8,573 nucleotides of DNA, from positions 1 through 8,573 of the forward strand of contig CAJUMT010000147.1 in assembly GCA_910587495.1 (NCBI GenBank), given 5' to 3'. The position numbers and the translations under genes were made by a program. Of the stretch, positions 1-4,694 are shown piece by piece. The stretch comes from an uncultured Lachnospiraceae bacterium. Its GTDB lineage: Bacteria > Bacillota_A > Clostridia > Lachnospirales > Lachnospiraceae. The notes beneath the pieces were generated by a model. That model searched no databases. It had not been told where the DNA came from and saw only the letters and a program-made list of their open reading frames with translations. Positions within the stretch are counted from its first letter, which is position 1. The number at the start of each line of letters is the position of its first letter.

Positions 1-2
1 GG

Positions 3-179
3 ATGATGGATAATATTTTTGTGCGGACGGACCCGGCGGGGAATATCAAGCCGGACAAGGAGAAGTCTACGGAGAAGATTGACGGCGCGGTGGCGGCGGT
101 TATGGCGCTGGACCGGGCGGTAAGGAATGGCAGGAGTATGGGGAGCGTGTATGATGAGAGGGGGATTTTGTCCTTTTAA
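3..179 (+). CDS. Phage terminase large subunit, C-terminal end (partial)
   Basis: The open frame enters from the left edge and encodes at least 58 residues before TAA. The text NIFVRTDPAGNIKPDKEK followed by a helix with AVMALDRAV and a VYDERGILSF end is what I recognise as the C-terminus of the large terminase (TerL) of siphovirus-type prophages in Clostridia. TerL is the ATPase and nuclease that packages DNA into the prohead. Only the end of the nuclease domain is present, so no Walker or nuclease residue can be checked. The ATG codons at 3 and 6 are probably internal methionines. In an intact phage the portal gene follows directly; here two unrelated genes intervene before the portal remnant. 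Whether the upstream part is intact cannot be seen. Confidence 0.75.
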   Translation: MMDNIFVRTDPAGNIKPDKEKSTEKIDGAVAAVMALDRAVRNGRSMGSVYDERGILSF

Positions 180-193
180 TGTTGGCGGTTTTC

Positions 194-202
194 TGGTATA
201 CT
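194..202 (+). promoter_or_regulatory. Extended -10 promoter for the 240-794 gene
   Basis: TGGTATACT fits an extended -10 element (TGn followed by TATACT at 197-202). No good -35 hexamer lies 16-18 bases upstream, which is tolerated in extended -10 promoters. It sits just after the terminase stop codon and would start transcription near 209, about 30 bases before the ATG. It suggests the following gene is expressed independently of the prophage late operon. Confidence 0.45.
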
Positions 203-239
203 GAATGGCATAAAAAGGAAGTTGTGGAGGTGCGGTTTT

Positions 240-794
240 ATGTTGAAAAAGCTGCCTAAAAGATATGTATCTGAAAATGCTGTAAAACGTGCCCTTAAAA
301 TAGATTCTTTTCGTAATTTGTCTAAAGACAAGATTATGCAGTTTGCATCAATGATTCCTTATATGGATAAGGAAGTGGCGATAGCAATAATAAATCAGTT
401 TCCGATATTTGCAGATTTCGGGAAGACGGCAATATCCAGTTATATGCAGATGTGCGATAATATTCTTGAAAAAAATAGAGAAAGTCAGGCGGCTGTGATT
501 CAAGGGTATCAGACTATCCTCAATGCATTGGCGAAGAGGATGGAAGCAGAAAATATTACAGAGGAAGAACGGAAATCTATAACAGAGGATATGATTTTAG
601 TGGCGGATAAAATAGCACAAGCAGACTTGCAAAACAAAAAGTTTTTAGAGCGTCAGGGAACAAAGGTATTGTGGGGAATATTTGGTGTTGCGGCGTTGAT
701 AGGAGCGGGGATTGGGATTAACTCTGCGATTGGTGGCGGAGGGGAATTGCCACAGATTGCGGATAATGATGGCGATGATGAAACAATGGCATAA
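240..794 (+). CDS. Unknown protein with one C-terminal membrane segment
   Basis: Encodes 184 residues from the ATG at 240, chosen because GGAGG at 226-230 sits 9 bases upstream; a TTG at 222 would overlap that ribosome site. I do not recognise a characterised family. The N-terminus is basic (MLKKLPKRYV). Residues about 15-140 look mainly helical and charged. Residues about 143-165 (from VLWGIFGVAALIGAGIGI) form one likely membrane helix rich in Gly and Ala, followed by a glycine run and a short acidic tail. No signal peptide is evident, so a C-terminally anchored protein facing the cytoplasm is the simplest reading. It has its own promoter and lies between terminase and portal, the position of a prophage cargo (moron) gene. 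The gene is visibly more AT-rich than the G-rich phage remnants around it. It could act in phage exclusion, but nothing in the sequence proves that. Confidence 0.7.
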   Translation: MLKKLPKRYVSENAVKRALKIDSFRNLSKDKIMQFASMIPYMDKEVAIAIINQFPIFADFGKTAISSYMQMCDNILEKNRESQAAVIQGYQTILNALAKRMEAENITEEERKSITEDMILVADKIAQADLQNKKFLERQGTKVLWGIFGVAALIGAGIGINSAIGGGGELPQIADNDGDDETMA

Positions 795-822
795 TGTTTA
801 TACAAGAATTAAGAAATTTGCA

Positions 823-851
823 TTGCGAAAGCTGTGTGTTAAGGTTTTAAT
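823..851 (+). promoter_or_regulatory. Possible promoter for the flavoprotein gene
   Basis: TTGCGA (823-828) and TTTAAT (846-851) are separated by 17 bases, a sigma-A-like arrangement. Transcription would begin near 858, leaving a very short leader right before the ribosome site. The match is moderate and co-transcription with the preceding gene (79-base gap) is equally possible. Confidence 0.3.
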
Positions 852-873
852 GATAGGATAAGGAGTTAAGTTT

Positions 874-1458
874 ATGAAAAATATCTTGGTTGTGATGGGC
901 GGAGGCCGACCCAAGGGGGATACGGCGCAGCTTGTGGATGCGTTTGTGAAGGGCACAGAGGAAGCGGGGCATTTGGTGGAAAAGGTGTCGCTGTTGAAAA
1001 CGGAGGTAAAGGGCTGTCTGGGGTGTAATGCCTGCAGGTATGGGAAGCCGTGTGTCCAGAAGGACGGGTTCAATGAGCTGGTTCCGAAGATTAAGGGGGC
1101 GGATCTGGTTGTGTTTGCGTCGCCTCTGTATTTTTGGACGATATCTTCAAAGTTGAAGGCTTTTATCGAGAGGTTTTATTGTATTGCGGAGGAAGATGCT
1201 GACCCGCCTTATGGACGGTATGAGAGGTATCCGGTGAAGGACAGTGCGCTGCTTATGACATCGGCGGATGAATTTTTCTGGACTTTTGAGCAGGCGGTGT
1301 CTTATTATCAGTTTGCGGTTGTCAATTATATAGGTTTCCATGACAGGGGGATGGTATTGGCCGGTGGCTGCGGAGATACGAACGGGAAGCCGCAGATTGA
1401 TAAGACCGGGCATTTGCAGGAGGCGTATGAGTTTGGGAAAAATCTTTATAGGGACTGA
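874..1458 (+). CDS. Flavodoxin-family NAD(P)H-dependent oxidoreductase, iron-sulfur flavoprotein-like
   Basis: Encodes 194 residues; TAAGGAG at 859-865 lies 8 bases before the ATG. The fold is a flavodoxin-like FMN reductase. Residues 1-20 give the first beta strand and FMN-phosphate loop (VVMGGGRPKGDTAQL), and residues about 83-101 (SPLYFWTISSKLKAFIERF) give the second flavin-binding loop and following helix. Cysteines 48, 51, 54 and 60 form CX2CX2CX5C, the compact motif that binds a [4Fe-4S] cluster in archaeal and clostridial iron-sulfur flavoproteins. Relatives in anaerobes reduce quinones, nitro compounds or oxygen species; the substrate here is unknown. Length is normal and the gene looks intact. 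It is followed by a strong terminator, so it ends its own transcript. It is not a phage structural gene and appears inserted between terminase and portal. Family call is firm; cluster binding is inferred. Confidence 0.85.
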   Translation: MKNILVVMGGGRPKGDTAQLVDAFVKGTEEAGHLVEKVSLLKTEVKGCLGCNACRYGKPCVQKDGFNELVPKIKGADLVVFASPLYFWTISSKLKAFIERFYCIAEEDADPPYGRYERYPVKDSALLMTSADEFFWTFEQAVSYYQFAVVNYIGFHDRGMVLAGGCGDTNGKPQIDKTGHLQEAYEFGKNLYRD

Positions 1459-1475
1459 AATACTTACATGAAATG

Positions 1476-1502
1476 GCATCTCTTTGGAGGTGCTTTTCTT
1501 TT
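1476..1502 (+). terminator. Rho-independent terminator after the flavoprotein gene
   Basis: GCATCTC (1476-1482) pairs with GAGGTGC (1487-1493), giving a 7-base stem with one G-T wobble and a TTTG loop. It is followed at once by TTTTCTTTT (1494-1502). It lies 17 bases after the flavoprotein stop codon and just before the portal ribosome site, separating the two genes transcriptionally. Confidence 0.7.
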
Positions 1503-1525
1503 GTGGATTTTAGCAGGAGGTGTGT

Positions 1526-2046
1526 ATGGGGTTGGCGTCGATTTTGGGTATCAGGGGGGCGAGGGATAAGCCGGAAGACAGGTACAGGGGTTCGGCTTAT
1601 TCTTTTTTCTTTGGAAGGAGCAGCAGCGGGAAGGTTGTGAGCATGACGAGCCGAGCCCGGAAATGACTTCTTTTGTGTTCCGGGAGACTTTGATGAGTCA
1701 CCTTTTGATCTGGGGGAATGCTTATGCGCAGATCATACGGGACGGCGGGGGCCGGGTGCTGGGGCTGTATCCGCTGCTACCGGACCGGGTGAAGGTTGAC
1801 AGGGCCGGTAAGGGGGGGATTTTTTATATTTATGACTGGTACAGTGACGAGAATCCGAATTTTGGGGAGTATGGCAGGGTGTGTCTTCGGCAGGAGGATG
1901 TGCTGCATATCCCTGGGCTTGGGTTTGACGGGCTGGTGGGGTATTCACCTATTGCTATGGCTAAGAATGCGGGGAAGGTGGCTGTTCTGGAAGAAGGCAT
2001 GAAATACCAGCAGATCGGGGTTCCGCCGCATATGGTGGGGGATTTT
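1526..2046 (+). pseudogene. Phage portal protein remnant (HK97-type) with internal deletions
   Basis: The start is an ATG at 1526 with AGGAGG at 1515-1520. The N-terminal piece (MGLASILGIRG, then SAYSFFFGRSSSGKVV) runs in one frame to a stop at 1664-1666. The protein resumes in another frame from about 1642 as HDEPSPEMTSFVFRETLMSH, followed by LIWGNAYAQIIRDG and VLHIPGLGFDGLVGYSPIAM, all typical of HK97-family portals. It then jumps in frame from AMAKNA to KVAVLEEGMKY, and again from QQIG to VPPHMVGD. An intact portal has about 400 or more residues; this one keeps under half. From memory of the family, the missing parts are the segment before the HDEPxPEMT motif, the stretch between AMAKNA and VAVLEEGMKY, and the short stretch before VPPHMVGD. 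After 2046 the frame runs on to a stop at 2175, but that tail is not portal-like. It cannot encode a working portal. Confidence 0.85.
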
Positions 2047-2068
2047 CTTCGGAAGTGTCTGGACGAGC

Positions 2069-2224
2069 ATGATGGAGAATCCGGTGCAGCGGGAGATGTT
2101 TGTGGGGATGCAGAGCGGGGAGAATTTGGGGACGATTTGTATTCAGGTGTATGTGGGCGGTACGCTGCTGGATGAGGTGGTGGACGCGCAGGCGAGGCAG
2201 AATCTTAGGTCGGGAGGGAGATAG
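2069..2224 (+). pseudogene. C-terminal remnant of a phage tail protein, probably tape measure
   Basis: From the ATG at 2069 this frame reads 51 residues, with LGTICIQVYVGGTLLDEVV and an end in RQNLRSGGR before TAG. I recognise this beta-strand plus RSGGR ending as resembling the C-terminus of tail tape-measure or related tail proteins in Clostridia phages. That call rests partly on position, directly before the small tail gene that normally follows the tape measure. It is fused at its upstream side, near 2040-2068, to the end of the portal remnant in a different frame. A full tape-measure protein has many hundreds of residues, so nearly all of it is gone. The true breakpoint may lie slightly upstream of 2069. 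Confidence 0.45.
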
Positions 2225-2226
2225 GG

Positions 2227-2588
2227 ATGGCGTTTGTACAGTATCTGGTGTTTGACGGTGTTTTGCTCCCTCTGCAGGATTCTTATGAGGTGCAGTTGGC
2301 TGATGTGGAGGCGGATTCCGGCGGGGAGACGGAGGCGGGGACTACCCAGAGGGATGTGGTTAGGCTGGGGGTGGTGTCTATTGCGGTGAGTTTTTCGGTT
2401 TCTCCGAGGTGGCTGAAAGTGTTGACGGGGTTTAAGCAGAGGGAGAAGATTTCTGTGGGGTATTTTGATATGGAGACTTTGGAATGAAGGAGGCGGAGAT
2501 GTTTATTGAGGTGGATAAGGCGGTGCTGGTGAAGGATACTTCTTTTAAGGGGCTTTGGAAGGTGAGTATTACGTTGAGGGAGTTTTGA
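2227..2588 (+). pseudogene. Small phage tail protein gene split by a one-base frameshift
   Basis: The first part starts at ATG 2227 behind GGGAGGGAG (2212-2220) and reads 86 residues (MAFVQYLVFDGVLLPLQDSY, later ETEAGTTQRDVV) to TGA at 2485-2487. The reading continues in another frame from 2484 (KEAEMFIEV, then VKDTSFKGLWKVSITLREF) to TGA at 2586-2588. Joined, the two parts give a protein of about 120 residues of the type found just after the tape measure in Clostridia siphovirus prophages. The junction TTGGAATGAAG is explained by loss of one T from TTGGAATTGAAG, which would restore ETLELKEAEMF. The ATGA overlap could allow coupled translation of a 34-residue second product, but a simple frameshift is the better explanation. 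The exact tail role is not known to me. Confidence 0.7.
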
Positions 2589-2612
2589 GGAAAATAAAGG
2601 ATGATTTTTCGC

Positions 2613-2630
2613 GGGATGTCTTGTATAATG
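2613..2630 (+). promoter_or_regulatory. Promoter upstream of the first DUF3795 gene
   Basis: GGGATGTCTTGTATAATG contains a perfect -10 hexamer TATAAT at 2624-2629, 35 bases before the ATG at 2665. There is no convincing -35 hexamer (ATGATT at 2601-2606 with 17-base spacing). The same 18-base segment, with two differences, recurs at 3856-3873 before the DUF5714-type gene. Confidence 0.5.
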
Positions 2631-2664
2631 AGAAGCATGAATCAGGATTTGCGGGGATGGTATT

Positions 2665-3207
2665 ATGAAAGGGTTTGAACGGAAAAATCAATTATTTTCT
2701 CTTTGCGGGTTAAATTGCGGGCTATGTCCTATGCTTTTAGGGAATCATTGCGGCGGCTGCGGGAATGGGAATCAATCATGCAGGATTGCGAAATGCAGCC
2801 TTGAACATGGAAAGATGGAATATTGTTATGAGTGCGGACAATATCCATGTGAAAAATATGAACATGTTGATGAATTTGATTCTTTTATTACCCACAGGCG
2901 GCAAAAGGCGGATTTAGAGAAAGCGCGGAGCATGGGCATTGAACAGTATGATCTTGAGCAGCGGGAAAAAATAAAAATTCTTTCCTGGTTGCTTTCTAAC
3001 TATAATGACGGGCGCAGGAAGAATTTCTTTTGTGTGGCAGTCAATTTATTAGAGCTTTCGGAGATACAGGAGGCGGTAAAGCAGATACAATCCAATAACG
3101 GATTGTGCTCACTGCCATTTAAGGAACAATGTCTGTATGTGGCAGAGGTATTTCAAGGGATTGCTGATAGAAGAGATATAAAATTGAAACTTTTCAAGAA
3201 AAAGTAA
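2665..3207 (+). CDS. DUF3795-type cysteine-rich protein
   Basis: Encodes 180 residues; the ribosome site GGGGA at 2653-2657 is 7 bases from the ATG. The first 62 residues carry ten cysteines (14, 18, 21, 29, 32, 39, 44, 54, 57, 62). The signature CGLNCGLCPML, the CGGC pair and YCYECGQYPC are typical of DUF3795 proteins (Pfam PF12675) common in anaerobic Firmicutes. These cysteines very likely bind zinc or an iron-sulfur cluster. Residues about 76-180 are helical and charged without a motif I can name, ending in a lysine-rich tail. No signal peptide or membrane helix, so it is cytoplasmic. A shorter paralogue follows 86 bases downstream. The biochemical function of the family is not established as far as I know. 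The gene looks intact and non-phage. Confidence 0.8.
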   Translation: MKGFERKNQLFSLCGLNCGLCPMLLGNHCGGCGNGNQSCRIAKCSLEHGKMEYCYECGQYPCEKYEHVDEFDSFITHRRQKADLEKARSMGIEQYDLEQREKIKILSWLLSNYNDGRRKNFFCVAVNLLELSEIQEAVKQIQSNNGLCSLPFKEQCLYVAEVFQGIADRRDIKLKLFKKK

Positions 3208-3293
3208 GGTGCCTACGGGGATAAAGCGGTACCGATGAGGGATATGTTTTAAAGGGTTTTGGAAAAAGATGAAAACGGGAGGGGCGCTGGTTT

Positions 3294-3704
3294 ATGAAGA
3301 TGCCGGAAGGGAAGATTGACCCTATGCTGTTTGCCCCTTGCGGGATGAACTGTCTGGTCTGTTATAAGCATTGTTATCATAAAAAGCCTTGCGGTGGCTG
3401 CCGGAACAGTGATAAAGGGAAACCGGAGCATTGCCGTAAGTGCAGGATTAAGGACTGTATCGGGGATAAGGGGCTGGTATATTGTTATGAATGTCCGGAG
3501 CATCCCTGCAGGCTGATCAAGAATCTTGAAAAGAGTTATAAGAAGAGGTATCAGGTAAGTCTGGTGGAGAACAGTGAGTTTGTAGGCCGGTATGGGTTGG
3601 AGAGGTTTATGGAGGTGCAGAAGGAAAAATATATCTGTCCGATATGTGGCGGCGTTATCTCTGTTCATGACGGGGAATGCAGTGAGTGCCAGGAAAGGGT
3701 TTAG
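3294..3704 (+). CDS. DUF3795-type protein with C-terminal zinc-ribbon-like knuckles
   Basis: Encodes 136 residues; GGGAGGGG at 3277-3284 is 9 bases from the ATG. The N-terminal half repeats the DUF3795 pattern: CGMNCLVC (16-23), CGGC (33-36), CRKC (47-50) and YCYECPEHPC (63-72). It lacks the long helical C-terminus of its upstream neighbour. Instead it ends with CPICGG at 115-120 and CSEC at 129-132, which together look like a four-cysteine zinc ribbon. Sixteen cysteines in 136 residues make a metal-binding role very likely. It is a tandem paralogue of the gene ending at 3207 and probably shares its transcript, since no promoter is obvious in the 86-base gap. Its partner or substrate is unknown; cytoplasmic by absence of export signals. 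Confidence 0.78.
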   Translation: MKMPEGKIDPMLFAPCGMNCLVCYKHCYHKKPCGGCRNSDKGKPEHCRKCRIKDCIGDKGLVYCYECPEHPCRLIKNLEKSYKKRYQVSLVENSEFVGRYGLERFMEVQKEKYICPICGGVISVHDGECSECQERV

Positions 3705-3803
3705 GGCTGGGGTGGAAACAGGGTGATATGATTGACAGTGACAATTCCTATATCCGTACCAGGGGGCTTACGCTAATTGCCTATACAAAGATAAAAACGC
3801 AAC

Positions 3804-3852
3804 GTGCATCTTTTGGATGTGCCAGAGCCGGCATCCACCGGATGCCATGCAC
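3804..3852. repeat. Cluster of inverted repeats upstream of the DUF5714-type gene
   Basis: GGCATCC (3830-3836) and GGATGCC (3840-3846) form a perfect 7-base stem with a 3-base loop. GGATGTGCC (3815-3823) can instead pair with the same GGCATCC around a 6-base loop with one bulged T, so two hairpins compete for one arm. Outer arms GTGCAT (3804-3809) and ATGCAC (3847-3852) are also complementary. No T-run follows, so it is not a classical terminator. It ends just upstream of the promoter at 3856-3873 and could be an operator, a folded RNA in read-through transcripts, or a remnant of a mobile repeat. The rest of the gap 3705-3910 shows nothing else I can name. Confidence 0.5.
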
Positions 3853-3855
3853 CCT

Positions 3856-3873
3856 GGGTTGTCCTGTATAATG
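3856..3873 (+). promoter_or_regulatory. Promoter upstream of the DUF5714-type gene
   Basis: GGGTTGTCCTGTATAATG carries a perfect TATAAT at 3867-3872, 38 bases before the ATG at 3911, with no clear -35 element. It matches 16 of 18 bases of the promoter at 2613-2630. Confidence 0.5.
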
Positions 3874-3910
3874 GTGGGAGAGAAATCACTGTTAAGGGAG
3901 AAGGATGTAA

Positions 3911-4451
3911 ATGAAGGAAGAATGTCTGATATGTAAAGCGCCGCTTGAATATCTGGAAACGGATGAGGTTATGGAGTGTGTCATATGCCATAGGAAGGAG
4001 AACAGCAAGACCAGATGTGTTGAGGGGCAGTATGTATGTAATGAGTGCCATACTGCGGGGATGGATGTTATTATCGGGATGTGCCTGAAAGAAGTTTCAA
4101 GGAATCCGGTTGAGATCATTGAGAAGCTGATGGGACAGCCGTTCTGCCATATGCACGGGCCGGAACATCATGTGATGGTTGGTTCGGCTTTGCTGATGGC
4201 GTATAAAAATGCCGGAGGGGACATTGATCTGCCGCAGGCGCTGGCTGAAATGATGAGCAGGGGGGAAAAGCATTCCCGGCGGCCCGCGCTGTTGTAAACG
4301 GGATTCGTATTTGTCTATCCTTGCGGCGGTTGATTTTGTCAAGGAGCATTTGGGGATTGAGATGGAAAAGCCGGAGATTGTATGTAACCATTCTGCACAA
4401 AATAATCAGTGTATCGGAAAACGCTGTCCGTTTGCCAGAGTCAATCATTAG
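3911..4451 (+). pseudogene. DUF5714-type cysteine/histidine-rich protein, broken by internal deletion
   Basis: GGGAGAAGGA just upstream serves as ribosome site for the ATG at 3911. The first frame reads CLIC (5-8), CVIC (23-26), CNEC (43-46) and the cluster FCHMHGPEHHVMVG, then runs into unrelated residues (HSRRPALL) and stops at 4295-4297. The remainder continues one frame over from 4272 (IPGGPRCCKRDSYLSILAAV, later CIGKRCPF and VNH) to TAG at 4449-4451. I recognise both halves as one DUF5714-type protein. A glycine-rich segment between a PGG and a GGPRCC motif, perhaps 60-70 residues from memory of the family, is missing. One extra base near 4271 also shifts the frame. The first half alone would make a 128-residue protein with all N-terminal metal knuckles, so residual function cannot be fully excluded. 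The family is of unknown function, sometimes labelled a methyltransferase by automatic annotation. Confidence 0.75.
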
Positions 4452-4453
4452 AA

Positions 4454-4612
4454 ATTTTTTTAATAAGGGAAATCATTATCATACTTAAAGAGGGCATCAG
4501 TCTGGAAGGGCTGGTGCTTTTTGCGCGGAAGGGGGGATATGGCGAGGATGCCATGAAGGACTCCGATGAACAGAGTGCAAGAAGAGTGATTGAAGGCTCA
4601 TACCAGGATTGA
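4454..4612 (+). pseudogene. Unidentified coding remnant
   Basis: A frame ending in TGA at 4610-4612 reads KEGISLEGLVLFARKGGYG, then EDAMKDSDEQSARRVIEG and SYQD. The last 40 or so residues have a protein-like composition, but there is no proper start codon with a ribosome site, and the frame upstream of 4454 only shadows the DUF5714 remnant. It looks like the C-terminus of a gene that lost its 5' part. I do not recognise the family. It could also be chance. Confidence 0.25.
4462..4480. promoter_or_regulatory. Weak Fur-box-like site
   Basis: AATAAGGGAAATCATTATC matches 15 of 19 bases of the classical Fur box GATAATGATAATCATTATC, with a perfect right half (AATCATTATC) and a poor left half. It lies just downstream of the DUF5714 remnant and before the unidentified remnant. 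With no intact gene directly behind it, it may be an orphaned iron-responsive operator or a chance AT-rich match. Confidence 0.25.
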
Positions 4613-4638
4613 GAATCTTATCAAATCTCCTGTTTTTC

Positions 4639-4667
4639 TTGAAAATATAAATAGTTGATAGTATACT
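4639..4667 (+). promoter_or_regulatory. Sigma-A promoter of the Wadjet operon
   Basis: TTGAAA (4639-4644) and TATACT (4662-4667) are separated by exactly 17 bases, the optimal spacing. Transcription would begin near 4674, leaving a leader of about 20 bases carrying AAAGGAG (4677-4683), the jetD ribosome site. It is the best promoter in the window, and no other lies inside the tightly packed jet genes. Confidence 0.7.
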
Positions 4668-4694
4668 AAATCCAATAAAGGAGCCTGTTGATTG

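Noticed and set aside
222..239. TTG start at 222 for the membrane-segment protein
   Set aside because: It would overlap the GGAGG at 226-230, which is correctly spaced for the ATG at 240.
3208..3240. GGTGCC/GGTACC hairpin after the first DUF3795 gene as a terminator
   Set aside because: The stem is short with a wobble and a 14-base loop, and no T-run follows.
4612..4640. Possible terminator (GAGA ... TCTC then TTTTT) before the Wadjet promoter
   Set aside because: Only four base pairs around an 11-base loop and an offset T-run; too weak to call.
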